Shown: positions 1-8,430, counted from the stretch's first letter. The stretch: DNA of 64,000 bases from Stenotrophomonas tumulicola (GCF_014117215.1 NZ_JACGXS010000001.1:682001-746000); one strand, 5' to 3'. Program-made: numbers and translations. Notes: generated from the letters alone by a model not told the origin.

Positions 1-249
1 ATCCTGTCGGCGAAGGATCCCAGCGCGGCCTTGCTGCAGAATGAAACCGGGTTCCAGACCGGTGGCATCAAGCCGGTCGCCATCAGCGCCGACGTGTCGC
101 GCAAGCTGGACGCCAACCAGGTGTTGATGGTGGAAATGGGCTTCCAGGGCACGCCCGGCATCCTGTTCAAGGATGAGAAGGGCAGTGTGCAGCGCCGCTC
201 CGGCATGCCGCAGGGCGCGGACATGGACCTGGTGCTCGGCCCGCGTTGA
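1..249 (+). CDS. dsbG: DsbG-like thiol:disulfide interchange protein, C-terminal part
   Basis: The reading frame is open from the first base and ends at TGA 247-249, so only the last 82 residues are present. The piece contains GTPGILFKDEKGSVQ followed by a GMPQG turn and ends MDLVLGPR. This matches the end of the DsbG/DsbC thioredoxin-like fold (cis-Pro loop TP, then the final beta strands and helix) and fits DsbG (ATPAIYY...GLPDQ...IIMG) better than DsbC. The family are periplasmic disulfide isomerases or sulfenic-acid reductases. The CxxC active site lies outside the window, so catalytic competence cannot be judged. Confidence 0.72.
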   Translation: MLSAKDPSAALLQNETGFQTGGIKPVAISADVSRKLDANQVLMVEMGFQGTPGILFKDEKGSVQRRSGMPQGADMDLVLGPR

Positions 250-256
250 GTTGGGT

Positions 257-331
257 GACGGCCGCAGGCCGTCGTGGGTGACGACGGTTGATCGTCACCC
301 GTTACGCCAGCGGGGCATGGCCCCGCTCTAC
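257..331. terminator. Hairpin pair plus one SMAG/REP element between convergent genes
   Basis: Two perfect hairpins follow the dsbG-like stop: GACGGCC/GGCCGTC (257-263 and 267-273) and GGGTGACGA/TCGTCACCC (276-284 and 292-300). A minus-strand GTAG-type palindrome occupies 309-331 (AGCGGGG, CAT, CCCCGCT, then CTAC). There is no T-tract. The position between convergent genes suggests a bidirectional transcript end. The TAG of the GTAG is the stop codon of yggS. Confidence 0.6.
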
Positions 332-1095
332 CTGGGCGCCGGCCAGTAAAAACTGTCCGGCGTAGCCCGCGACCCGAAGATGGCCTGGCCGACGCGCACC
401 ACTGTCGCGCCTTCTTCGATGGCGATCTCGAAATCGCCGGACATGCCCATCGACAGCTCCTCCACGCTCACCGTGGCCGGCACCTGCGCACGAAGCTGCC
501 CACGCAGTTCGCGCAGGCGCACGAAGCAGGCACGCACGCGTGCGGCATCCGGGGTGAATTCGGCGAGGGTCATCAGCCCACGCACCTGCAGCCGATCGAA
601 TGCAGCAAGCGCCTGCAGGAAGTCGTGCACCTGCGCTGGCTGCAGCCCGTACTTGCTGGTTTCGGCCGACGTATTGACCTGGACGAAGACGTCCAGCTGG
701 CGGTCTTCAACCTGCAGGCGTTGCTGCAGCGCGTCGGCCACGCGCAGGCTGTCCAACGCCTGGAATTCATCGGCGAAACGCGCAACGTCGCGCGCCTTGT
801 TGGTCTGCAGGTGGCCGATCACCGACCAGCGCAGGCCGGCCAGGTCGGCCAGTGCGGCGGCCTTGCGCTGCGCCTCCTGCACCTTGTTCTCGCCCAGCCC
901 ACGACATCCTGCGGCCCAGGCCATGCGCAGGTGCGCCTCGTCGACGGTCTTGCTGACCGGAAGCAGCCGTACCTCGGCCGGATCGCGGCCAACGCGCTGG
1001 CAGGCAGCGGCGATGCGCTCGCGCACGGCCTGGATGTTGCGCGCCAGCGCGTCCACGCTGTCGGCCTGCGGCCAGGGGGGGGGAATCAGGGACAT
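328..1095 (-). CDS. yggS: YggS/PLPBP family pyridoxal-phosphate homeostasis protein
   Basis: A 255-residue protein of the alanine-racemase-like TIM-barrel fold without the second domain, as in YggS/PROSC. Visible family motifs are LLPVSKTV with the PLP-binding lysine, GENKVQEA, WSVIGHLQTNK, the STY-type strand NTSAETSKYG, GLMTLAEF, and ELSMGMSGDFEIAIEEGATVVRVGQAIFG. The family binds PLP and keeps B6 vitamers and amino-acid pools balanced; it has no known catalytic reaction. I prefer ATG 1095; a GTG in frame at 1107 would add four residues. The stop codon TAG (330-328) is formed by the GTAG of a REP element, and the last residues (FYWPAPR) directly precede it. Identity is clear. Confidence 0.93.
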   Translation of the reverse strand: MSLIPPPWPQADSVDALARNIQAVRERIAAACQRVGRDPAEVRLLPVSKTVDEAHLRMAWAAGCRGLGENKVQEAQRKAAALADLAGLRWSVIGHLQTNKARDVARFADEFQALDSLRVADALQQRLQVEDRQLDVFVQVNTSAETSKYGLQPAQVHDFLQALAAFDRLQVRGLMTLAEFTPDAARVRACFVRLRELRGQLRAQVPATVSVEELSMGMSGDFEIAIEEGATVVRVGQAIFGSRATPDSFYWPAPR

Positions 1096-1172
1096 GGGCA
1101 ATTCCACGGGGATGCAACAGCCGGCCAGTGTCGCCGCAGGGCGCTGCGAAGGCCAGCCCGATGGCCGCGGCT

Positions 1173-1679
1173 TCAGGGCGCGGCCTGGGCGCCCGGCTTT
1201 ACGTAATGGGTGCGGCCGCCGTCATCGATGAACATCAGCTCCGGCAGGCCCTGCCACGACGTGAGCATCGCACCGGTATTGTTCTGGTGTTTCACCATGA
1301 GCGTCGCGCCCCGGTCCGGGTTGGCGACCACCTTGAACACTTCGGTGGAGGAGGTGGCATCGTCCAGGGTCAGCAGGGCTTCGCCGCCGGTATCGGTGGT
1401 TCCGTAGCCGCCGCGTTCGGATCCATCGGGGCCCAGCAGAACCAGGCCGGACAGCGGTGCGGCGCGAGGTGGTAGCGGATTGCCGGCGGAAGTGGGATCG
1501 GGCACCGGCGCGCCAAGGATCAGCCGTGCCTGTCCGTGGGCATCGGAGATGACCAGTCCACGTGCGTTGAGCACGCGTTGCGGTGATTCCAGCTGATGCT
1601 GCCGCCATGCCGTCCAGCCACAAGCCAGCAGGGCGCACGAGGAAACGATGAGGGCGGCAGTGCTGAGGGCACGCGTCAT
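1173..1679 (-). CDS. Membrane-anchored hypothetical protein
   Basis: A 168-residue protein starting at ATG 1679 behind a strong ribosome site (AAGGAAGGAG, 8-10 bases upstream). Residues 5-25 form one hydrophobic segment (STAALIVSSCALLACGW) that is either an uncleaved anchor or a lipoprotein-like signal (LLAC). The rest is periplasmic-looking: VLNARGLVISDAHGQARLILG, a proline-rich loop, LVLLGPDGSERGGYGTTDTGGEALLTLDD, and NNTGAMLTSWQGLPELMFIDDGG. The repeated strand and glycine-turn pattern suggests a small beta-rich domain. I do not recognise a named family. It lies upstream of yggS on the same strand, 77 bp away, and may be co-transcribed. Confidence 0.75.
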   Translation of the reverse strand: MTRALSTAALIVSSCALLACGWTAWRQHQLESPQRVLNARGLVISDAHGQARLILGAPVPDPTSAGNPLPPRAAPLSGLVLLGPDGSERGGYGTTDTGGEALLTLDDATSSTEVFKVVANPDRGATLMVKHQNNTGAMLTSWQGLPELMFIDDGGRTHYVKPGAQAAP

Positions 1680-1993
1680 GGGCAGGCTCCTTCCTTGGAT
1701 CAGGCAATGACAATAGCCCAAGCACGCAGGGCACTCCAGCACAGTGTTCGACTTTCGGCGAATACGACGAAGGTTGACAGCAAAGAACCGGCTCGACCAC
1801 TCTTCACCGTTGGGTTGCCCTGCAACCCGGAGCAGGTTGTCACGCCGGACGGAGGGGTCCGCGCGCATGCCTGCTCGACCCCGGCCTCCGCCATATCACT
1901 CCGGTGATAGCGGCGTGCGGCCCGCGCTGCTCCCTTCGGCGGCACCCTTTTCCAGGACCGACTGCGCAGGCATCGGTAGACAGACGCCCGTCG
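1680..1993. promoter_or_regulatory. Divergent intergenic region with an inverted repeat
   Basis: These 314 bases lie between the divergent membrane protein and beta-glucosidase genes and hold no convincing gene. The one clear structure is the inverted repeat TATCAC-tccg-GTGATA at 1894-1909, about 85 bp before the glucosidase start, which could be an operator. I found no confident -35/-10 pair. Confidence 0.35.
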
Positions 1994-4780
1994 ATGAAAA
2001 CGTTTACAAAGCAGATTTCCCTTTCCGCCGCGATCGCCCTGGCGCTTTCGGTACCGGCCTTCGCCGCTGAAACCGTGGCTGCCTTCACCGTGCTGGGCCT
2101 GGAGAAGGCTCCGGCCTCCGGCGATGTCGCCGTGCTTGCCGCGCAACTGCCGGCGCTGGATGCCGATGTCATCGCCGTGGACAGCGTTGAACGGGCTGCC
2201 GGGCAGATCGATCCGCTGCAGACCCTGGCTGACCAGTTGGGTTACGCCTACCGCTTCGTCACCTTGGCAACGGATGCGCAGGGCACCACGCGCGGCCAGG
2301 TGCTGCTGAGCCGCTTGCCGGTGCAGGAGGAATCCGGGCCAGGCCAGGCGGGGCGTGGTTATGTGCGGCTGGCTGATGGTCGCCACGTGGTGGCGGTGTA
2401 TGCCGGTAGCGGCGAGGATCCGCAGGCGCTGGCGGCATGGGTGCAGTCCACGCGGCTGGGCGCGCCGGCGGTGTGGCTGGGCGCACGCGGAACGGATGCC
2501 GACGGGTTCACGGCGACGGCGCTTGAAGGCGCATCCAGTTCCGGCTTCGCCCCAGGTGATGCCGGCAAGGTGGCGTTGCACGATGCGGCCGGCAAGCAGT
2601 TGGCCGCGCGCCTGTTGAGCCTGCCTTATGCGGGCGACGGCGATGCGGCACGGCCGTGGATGGATACCACGCTTGGTGCCGACGAACGCACGCGCCTGCT
2701 GCTGGGACAGATGACCCAGGATGAAAAGTTCCAGATGCTGCGCAGCTACTTCGGGCTGGGCAAGGATGGAGGTCCGCTGCCGGAAGGTGCAGTCGGCTCG
2801 GCCGGGTTCGTCCCCGGCGTGCCGCGGCTGGGTATCCCGGCGCAGCAGTCGGCCGATGCCGGCGTGGGCGTGACCAACCCCGGTGGCATCCGACCGGGCG
2901 ACTTCGCCACCGCGATGCCGTCGGGGCCGTCCACTGCCTCCAGCTGGAACCCGGCGATCGCCTATGCAGGCGGAGCCACCATGGGCCGTGAAGCCTGGCA
3001 GCAGCGCTTCAACATCCTGCTCGGTGGCAGCGTCAACCTGCAGCGCGATCCGCGCAATGGCCGCAATTTCGAGTACGCCGGCGAAGATCCGCTGCTGGCC
3101 GGCATGATCGTCGGCGAGTCGATCCGCGGCATCCAGAGCCAGCACGTCATCTCCACCATCAAGCATTACGCGATGAACGACATGGAGACGCGGCGCAACT
3201 TCCACAGCGTGGACATCGGCGAGCAGGCGATGCATGAATCGGACCTGTTGGCTTTCGAGATCGCCATCGAACACGGCAAGCCAGGTTCTGCGATGTGCTC
3301 ATACAACAAGATCAACGGCATCTACGGCTGCGAACATCCATACCTGATGAACCAGGTGCTGAAGCAGGAATGGATGTTCCCCGGTTTCGTGATGTCCGAC
3401 TGGGGTGGCGTGCACAGTGGGTCCAAGGCGGCACTGGCGGGGCTGGACCAGCAGTCGGCCGGTGAAGTGTTCGATGCCACCACGTTCTTCGATGCGCCGT
3501 TGCGCCTGGCCGTCGAGGGTGGGGTGGTGCCGCAGGCACGCCTGGACGACATGGTGTCGCGCATCCTGCGCACGATGTTCCTGCATGGCAACTTCGACAA
3601 CCCGCCGCAGCACCAGCCGATCGACGTGGAAGCCGGTTTCGCTGCCGCGCAGCGCACGGTGGAAGAGGGCAGCGTGTTGTTGCGCAACGAGGGCAACCTG
3701 CTGCCGTTGGCCGACAGTGCCAAGCGGATCGTCATCATTGGCGGCCATGCCGACAAGGGCGTCATCGGTGGCGGTGGCTCGTCGATGGTCGGCATTACCG
3801 CCAAGGGCGGCAACGCGGTGCCGGGCGTGCTGCCGACCACCTGGCCGGGCCCGGTGATCTTCCATCCGTCCTCGCCGCTGGAGGCATTGCGTGCCGCGCG
3901 CCCGGATGCGGACATCCAGTACGTGGATGGCAGCAACGTGGCTGCAGCCGCGCGCGCAGCGGCCCAGGCCGACGTGGCCATCGTGTTCGCCACCCAGTGG
4001 TCGGCAGAATCGGTGGACCTGCCGGACATGCAGCTGCCAGGCAAGCAGGATGGCCTGATCGGCGCGGTGGCCAAGGCCAATGCGAACACCGTGGTGGTGC
4101 TGGAAACCAACGGCCCGGTGCGCACGCCGTGGCTGGCGCAGGTGCCGGCGCTGCTGCAGGCCTGGTATCCGGGCATCCGCGGCGGCGAAGGCATTGCCGC
4201 GCTGCTGACCGGCACGGTCAATCCGTCCGCGCGCCTGCCGGTGACCTGGATGGTCGACGAATCGCAGCTGCCGCGTCCGCACGTGCCGGGGCTGGGTTTC
4301 AATCCGGAACAGCCGCCGGTGGATGTCTTCGATTTCGATATCGAAGGTGCGAACGTGGGCTACAAATGGTTCGCGGCCAAGGGCCTGACCCCGACCTTCG
4401 CCTTCGGCCATGGTCTTTCGTACACCACCTTCGCCTACGACAACCTGCAGGTGAACGTGGAGGGCCAGCGGCTGGTGGCCAGCGTGGACATCCGCAACAC
4501 CGGTGCGCGCGCCGGTGCCGACGTGGCCCAGCTGTACCTGAAGCTGCCGCAGGGCAGCACCACGCCGATCCGGCTGGTTGGTTTCGAGAAGGTGATGCTG
4601 CAGCCGGGCGAACAGCGCCGTATCCGCATCGAAGCCGAGCCAAAGACGCTGGCCAGCTTCGATACGGCCACCCGGCAGTGGAAGATCGCGGCCGGCAGCT
4701 ACCAGCTGCAGTTGGGTCGCACGGCGGCCGAGCCGTTGCAGGTGGTGGACGTGGAACTGCCCGGGATCGTCGTGCGGTAA
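1994..4780 (+). CDS. Exported GH3 beta-glucosidase with EEP-like N-terminal domain
   Basis: A 928-residue protein starting at ATG 1994 with a signal peptide (MKTFTKQ... to SVPAFA). Residues about 30-225 are not part of a normal GH3 enzyme; they resemble an endonuclease/exonuclease/phosphatase fold without its catalytic residues (see finding). From about residue 226 it is a classic GH3: WMDTTLGADERTRLLLGQMTQDEK, KHYAMNDMETRRN, CSYNKINGIYGCEH, and the nucleophile Asp469 in MSDWGGVHSG. The second alpha/beta domain (residues ~560-770) carries GGGGSS and QWSAE. The C-terminus has the GHGLSYTTFAY strand and a fibronectin-III-like domain. The family releases terminal beta-linked glucose or related sugars, here probably in the periplasm from plant-derived oligosaccharides. 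Exact substrate is unknown. Confidence 0.9.
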   Translation: MKTFTKQISLSAAIALALSVPAFAAETVAAFTVLGLEKAPASGDVAVLAAQLPALDADVIAVDSVERAAGQIDPLQTLADQLGYAYRFVTLATDAQGTTRGQVLLSRLPVQEESGPGQAGRGYVRLADGRHVVAVYAGSGEDPQALAAWVQSTRLGAPAVWLGARGTDADGFTATALEGASSSGFAPGDAGKVALHDAAGKQLAARLLSLPYAGDGDAARPWMDTTLGADERTRLLLGQMTQDEKFQMLRSYFGLGKDGGPLPEGAVGSAGFVPGVPRLGIPAQQSADAGVGVTNPGGIRPGDFATAMPSGPSTASSWNPAIAYAGGATMGREAWQQRFNILLGGSVNLQRDPRNGRNFEYAGEDPLLAGMIVGESIRGIQSQHVISTIKHYAMNDMETRRNFHSVDIGEQAMHESDLLAFEIAIEHGKPGSAMCSYNKINGIYGCEHPYLMNQVLKQEWMFPGFVMSDWGGVHSGSKAALAGLDQQSAGEVFDATTFFDAPLRLAVEGGVVPQARLDDMVSRILRTMFLHGNFDNPPQHQPIDVEAGFAAAQRTVEEGSVLLRNEGNLLPLADSAKRIVIIGGHADKGVIGGGGSSMVGITAKGGNAVPGVLPTTWPGPVIFHPSSPLEALRAARPDADIQYVDGSNVAAAARAAAQADVAIVFATQWSAESVDLPDMQLPGKQDGLIGAVAKANANTVVVLETNGPVRTPWLAQVPALLQAWYPGIRGGEGIAALLTGTVNPSARLPVTWMVDESQLPRPHVPGLGFNPEQPPVDVFDFDIEGANVGYKWFAAKGLTPTFAFGHGLSYTTFAYDNLQVNVEGQRLVASVDIRNTGARAGADVAQLYLKLPQGSTTPIRLVGFEKVMLQPGEQRRIRIEAEPKTLASFDTATRQWKIAAGSYQLQLGRTAAEPLQVVDVELPGIVVR
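1995..2008. promoter_or_regulatory. LacI-family operator-like palindrome on the start codon
   Basis: TGAAAACGTTTACA overlaps the ATG and the next four codons of the GH3 gene. It matches the LacI/GalR-family operator pattern TGNNANCGNTNNCA at every fixed position. Binding there would block initiation or early elongation. No LacI-type regulator lies in the window, so this is a pattern match only. Confidence 0.4.
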
Positions 4781-4912
4781 GGCGGGAAGCAGGCGCCGCT
4801 GGTGGTGGCGGGGAACCGGAATGGCCCGTCACCCCCGCAGGCGGTCCCGTAACGCGCGCGGGCGTAATGTCTGTCGCAGGCACCCATCCGCGTTTCCATG
4901 AGGGAAAGACAG

Positions 4913-5671
4913 ATGATTGATTACCAGTTGAAGGGAAAGACCGCGATCGTCACCGGTGGCGTATCCGGTATCGGGCTGGCCGTGGCCAGGGTGCTGGCGG
5001 CATCCGGCGCGCGCGTTTCGGTCTGGGACCTGAAGCCGGAGGCAGTCGACGCCACTGCAGCGGCGCTGCGCGATACCGGCGTGGAAGCCATCGGCATCGC
5101 GCTGGATGTCACTGACGAGACGGCGGTGGACGCGGCGGTGAAGCGCACCGTGCAGGAGTTGGGGGGCGTGGACATCGCGGTCAACAACGCCGGCATCAGT
5201 GGGCCGGCAGCGAGCAGCGGGGACTATCCGATCGACGGGTGGCGACGGGTGATCGAGGTCAACCTGAGCAGCGTGTTCCTGTGCCAGCGCGCGCAGATCC
5301 AGGCCATGCGTGCAGCCGGTAACGGCGGCAGCATCATCAACATGGCCTCCATCCTGGGGCAGGTGGGCTACGCCGGATCGGTCGCCTATGCAGCGGCCAA
5401 GCACGGCGTGGTCGGCCTGACCCAGACCGCCGCGTGGGAACATGCCGCCGACCGCATCCGCATCAACGCGGTGGGCCCGGGGTTCATCAATACGCCGCTG
5501 CTGGACCAGATGGACGCCAAGGTACGCGCGACGCTGGAAAGCCGCCATGCCCTGAAGCGGTTGGGCACGCCTGAAGAAGTGGCGGCGCTGGTGGCCTGGT
5601 TGGCCAGTGATGCGGCGTCGTTCGCGACCGGTGCCTATTACCCCATCGATGGTGGTTACCTGGCGGTGTAA
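4913..5671 (+). CDS. SDR family NAD(P)-dependent oxidoreductase
   Basis: A 252-residue classical short-chain dehydrogenase. The cofactor motif TGGVSGIG is near residue 15, the strand DLKPE follows beta-2, NNAGISGP is the NNAG motif, and SILGQVGYAGSVAYAAAKHG contains the catalytic Ser, Tyr and Lys (YxxxK). The end (GAYYPIDGGYLAV) is the usual C-terminus of FabG-like SDRs. I place the start at ATG 4913, preceded by AGGGAAAGACAG; another ATG at 4898 is in frame but overlaps this ribosome site. It catalyses reversible alcohol/ketone oxidation, with unknown substrate. It follows the GH3 gene by 132 bp but shows no clear functional link. Confidence 0.9.
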   Translation: MIDYQLKGKTAIVTGGVSGIGLAVARVLAASGARVSVWDLKPEAVDATAAALRDTGVEAIGIALDVTDETAVDAAVKRTVQELGGVDIAVNNAGISGPAASSGDYPIDGWRRVIEVNLSSVFLCQRAQIQAMRAAGNGGSIINMASILGQVGYAGSVAYAAAKHGVVGLTQTAAWEHAADRIRINAVGPGFINTPLLDQMDAKVRATLESRHALKRLGTPEEVAALVAWLASDAASFATGAYYPIDGGYLAV

Positions 5672-5675
5672 CCGG

Positions 5676-5699
5676 GCTGGCGGCCCCGGCCGTCGCTAC
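5676..5699 (-). repeat. SMAG-type REP element
   Basis: On the minus strand this reads GTAGCGACGGCCGGGGCCGC, i.e. the GTAG head followed by an imperfect palindrome. It lies 4 bp after the SDR stop codon and may stabilise that 3' end. Confidence 0.6.
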
Positions 5700-5776
5700 C
5701 CTGCGCGGAAGCCTGCTTCACGGCATCCGCACACGCATCCGGCCAACGTCTGCGCACGGGCGTCGGGAGAGGTGCG

Positions 5777-6232
5777 ATGGACTTCAGCCAGGATGTATCG
5801 CTGCTGCTGCGCGTAGCGGCAGCCATGCTGTTCGGTGGCGTGCTTGGGTTCGAGCGTGAGCTTGGCAAGCATGCCGCCGGGCTGCGCACGCACATGCTGA
5901 TCGCCGGTGCGGCGGCCTTGATCGTCGGGCTGGGCGATTCGGTCGCCGAACATTTCCAGCAGGACCAGTATCGCGACCTGCTGCAGATCGATCCCATCCG
6001 CCTGATCGAGGCGGTGGTGGCGTGCGTGGGCTTCGTCGCCGCCGGCACCATCCTGCGCGGCTCGCGCGAGGAAGAGGTCAGTGGGCTGACCACGGCCAGT
6101 TCGCTGATCATGTCCGCGGCGATCGGCATCGCGGTCGGCATCGGCGCCTATGTGATCGCCACCGGGGTGACCGTGTTGTGCCTGGTCGTGCTGGCGGTGA
6201 TCCGGCAGCTGGAGAAGCGGATGCAGAAGTGA
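5777..6232 (+). CDS. MgtC/SapB family inner-membrane protein
   Basis: A 151-residue protein matching the MgtC N-terminal membrane domain. LLLRVAAAMLFGGVLGFERE holds the conserved GxxLGxER, and AAGLRTHMLIAGAAALIVGLG follows. Further helices are IEAVVACVGFVAAGTILRG, GLTTASSLIMSAAIGIAVGIG, and YVIATGVTVLCLVVLAVI. The short form lacks the ACT-like C-terminal domain of virulence MgtC. MgtC proteins are linked to growth at low magnesium and to F1Fo-ATPase control in some pathogens; the role of the short form is not settled. No Mg2+-sensing leader is evident upstream. Confidence 0.88.
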   Translation: MDFSQDVSLLLRVAAAMLFGGVLGFERELGKHAAGLRTHMLIAGAAALIVGLGDSVAEHFQQDQYRDLLQIDPIRLIEAVVACVGFVAAGTILRGSREEEVSGLTTASSLIMSAAIGIAVGIGAYVIATGVTVLCLVVLAVIRQLEKRMQK

Positions 6233-6247
6233 CGGGTTACTCTTTGC

Positions 6248-6271
6248 TGGACGGCCAGCGGCCGTCGCTAC
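6248..6271 (-). repeat. SMAG-type REP element
   Basis: On the minus strand it reads GTAGCGACGGCCGCTGGCCG, with GTAG head and the GACGGCC/GGCCGTC palindrome. It sits in the 63-bp gap between the mgtC-like gene and lldD. Confidence 0.6.
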
Positions 6272-6295
6272 CAGGGCCTTGGACCGCTTGCACCC

Positions 6296-7429
6296 ATGAT
6301 CATTTCTGCCTCCACCGATTATCGTGCTGCTGCGCAGCGCCGGCTGCCGCCGTTCCTGTTCCATTACGTTGACGGCGGCGCTTATGCCGAGCACACGTTG
6401 AAGCGCAACGTGTCCGACCTGGCCGACATCGCCTTGCGCCAGCGCGTGCTGCGCGACATGGGCGAACTGAGCCTGGAGACCGAGCTGTTCGGCGAAACGC
6501 TGGCGATGCCGGTGGCGCTGGCACCGGTGGGATTGACCGGGATGTTCGCCCGGCGCGGCGAGAGGCAGGCGGCACGTGCGGCGGCCAGCCGCGGCATCCC
6601 GTTCACCCTGTCCACCGTGTCGGTATGTCCTATCGAAGAGGTGGCTCCGGCCATCCCGCGGCCGATGTGGTTCCAGCTGTACGTGCTGCGCGACCGTGGC
6701 TTCATGCGCAATGCACTGGAACGCGCGCAGGCAGCGGGAGTGACCACGCTGGTGTTCACCGTGGACATGCCGGTGCCCGGTGCGCGTTACCGCGATGCGC
6801 ATTCGGGCATGAGCGGGCCCAACGCGGCATTGCGCCGCATCGGCCAGGCCATCACCCACCCGCACTGGGCGTGGGACGTGGGCCTGCGCGGGCGCCCGCA
6901 TGACCTGGGCAACATCTCCACCTACCGCGGCAACCCCACCGGGCTGGCGGACTACATAGGCTGGCTGGGCAGCAACTTCGATCCGTCCATTTCGTGGAAG
7001 GACCTGGAGTGGATACGCGAGTTCTGGAAAGGCCAGATGGTCATCAAGGGCATCCTTGACCCGGACGACGCACGCGACGCGGTCAGGTTCGGTGCCGATG
7101 GCATCGTGGTGTCCAACCATGGCGGGCGCCAGCTTGATGGCGTGCTGTCCACCGCACGCGCGTTGCCGGCGATTGCCGATGCGGTGCAGGGTGATCTGAA
7201 GATCCTCGCCGATTCGGGCATCCGCACCGGGCTGGACGTGGTGCACATGCTGGCGCTGGGTGCCGATACGGTGCTGCTGGGACGCGCCTTCGTGTACGCG
7301 CTTGCGGCGCAGGGTGAAGCGGGCGTGGCCAACCTGCTGGACCTGGTGGCCGCGGAAATGCGCGTGGCGATGACGCTCACCGGCGCGCGCACGATTGCTG
7401 ACATCGGCCGCCATTCGTTGGCCGGGTAG
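6296..7429 (+). CDS. lldD: FMN-dependent L-lactate dehydrogenase
   Basis: A 377-residue member of the FMN alpha-hydroxyacid dehydrogenase family. The protein starts [20 protein letters not shown] as in E. coli LldD. Motifs in order are [61 protein letters not shown], the phosphate/FMN lysine VIKGI, and the catalytic histidine loop [11 protein letters not shown]. It ends [22 protein letters not shown] and [12 protein letters not shown]. It oxidises L-lactate to pyruvate and passes electrons to quinone at the inner membrane. No lldP or lldR lies beside it. The stop codon TAG at 7427-7429 is the TAG of a GTAG repeat that begins a REP array. Confidence 0.95.
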   Translation: MIISASTDYRAAAQRRLPPFLFHYVDGGAYAEHTLKRNVSDLADIALRQRVLRDMGELSLETELFGETLAMPVALAPVGLTGMFARRGERQAARAAASRGIPFTLSTVSVCPIEEVAPAIPRPMWFQLYVLRDRGFMRNALERAQAAGVTTLVFTVDMPVPGARYRDAHSGMSGPNAALRRIGQAITHPHWAWDVGLRGRPHDLGNISTYRGNPTGLADYIGWLGSNFDPSISWKDLEWIREFWKGQMVIKGILDPDDARDAVRFGADGIVVSNHGGRQLDGVLSTARALPAIADAVQGDLKILADSGIRTGLDVVHMLALGADTVLLGRAFVYALAAQGEAGVANLLDLVAAEMRVAMTLTGARTIADIGRHSLAG

Positions 7430-7789
7430 AGCGGGTCCATGACCCGCTGCTGTTGCTGTGCTGACGGGCATGGCCCGTCACTACCGGTGGAGCGGGGTCC
7501 ATGACTTCTGCTGTTGCTGTGCTGACGGGCATGGCCCGTCACTATCGGTAGAGCGGGTCCATGACCCGCTGCTGTTGCTGTGCTGACGGGCATGGCCCGT
7601 CACTACCGGTGGAGCGGGGTCCATGACTTCTGCTGTTGCCGTGCTGACGGGCATGGCCCGTCACTACCGGTAGAGCGGGTCCATGACTTCTGCTGTTGCT
7701 GTGCTGACGGGCATGGCCCGTCACTACCGGTGGAGCGGGGTCCATGACTTCTGCTGTTGCCGTGCTGACGGGCATGGCCCGTCACTACC
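7426..7789. repeat. Six-unit tandem array of paired SMAG/REP elements
   Basis: This 364-bp gene-free stretch is six units of 60-61 bp starting at 7426, 7487, 7548, 7609, 7670 and 7730. Each unit holds a forward element (GTAG or GTGG, AGCGGG..CATGA) and a reverse element (GACGGGCATGGCCCGTCACT then AC). A linker rich in GCTGTTGCTGTG joins them. The second, fourth and sixth units share a variant head (GTGGAGCGGGG, then CATGACTTCTG), so the array looks like duplication of a dimer. It begins inside the lldD stop codon. Confidence 0.88.
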
Positions 7790-7803
7790 TTGATGCATGG
7801 CTG

Positions 7804-8430
7804 TCATGGCAACGCTTGTGCCAGGTAGGATTCGATGACGTAGCTGAAAGGATGCCGGTCGCGGTCGCGCAGCAAGGCATGCACTTCCAGCAGCACCGCT
7901 TTCGGACCTTCCCCGCGTGGCGGCCAGTAGGCCTCGTCGCGCAGCGTCTGGCGCTGGAATCCCAGCGGCCCGACCACGCGTCCGAAGGGTTCGTCGCTGC
8001 CATCGAGCACCTTGTTCATCGCCGGTGTCAGCAAGCCCGGTACGTACCAGTTGTCGGCCTCCGACAGCACGCGCTGGCCGCAGGCCAACTGCACGCGCCG
8101 GTAGCGCAGCGGCGTATCGGCTTGCACCTGCAGCGCCTTGCGCACTTCTTCCGGGGCGTCGCGCTGCACGTCGCGCACCTGCACGGCGCGCACCCGCGCC
8201 TTGGCGGCCAGGCCATGTTCGGCACACCAGGCTTCCAGCGTGGCGGTGGCGCTATGGCCGGCCAGCAGGCGCGCATGCAGTGCCTGTGCCTGCTCGGCGC
8301 GCGCAAGCTGTGGCTGCACCGCGGCCGGCGGCGCAGGTCCGGCTGCGGCAGCAAAGGCAGCCACCGGTGCGGCGGCCAGCAGTGATGCGGCTTGCCAGCG
8401 AAGTCGGTCGGTGCGGTCGAACGGGCCCAT
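7804..8430 (-). CDS. Chorismate lyase-like protein with signal peptide
   Basis: A 208-residue protein. Residues 1-34 look like a signal peptide (DRLRWQAASLLAAAPVAAFAAAAG). The mature part contains LRYRRVQLACGQRVLSEADNWYVP, LLTPAMNKVLDGSDEPFG and RVVGPLGFQRQTL. That order resembles the chorismate pyruvate-lyase/UTRA-like fold (strand, xxLSxAxxxxP, L......SDxPFG). UbiC enzymes are cytoplasmic, so an exported member would be atypical and may have another ligand. Supporting residues stop there; the assignment rests on a few motifs. Confidence 0.6.
   Translation of the reverse strand: MGPFDRTDRLRWQAASLLAAAPVAAFAAAAGPAPPAAVQPQLARAEQAQALHARLLAGHSATATLEAWCAEHGLAAKARVRAVQVRDVQRDAPEEVRKALQVQADTPLRYRRVQLACGQRVLSEADNWYVPGLLTPAMNKVLDGSDEPFGRVVGPLGFQRQTLRDEAYWPPRGEGPKAVLLEVHALLRDRDRHPFSYVIESYLAQALP

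Noticed and set aside
1904..1993. Upstream start for the GH3 gene at 1904
   Set aside because: It adds 30 residues of non-signal sequence before a perfect signal peptide at 1994.
7426..7789. Possible CRISPR array
   Set aside because: The units are directly adjacent palindromic REP pairs without unique spacers, and no cas genes are present.
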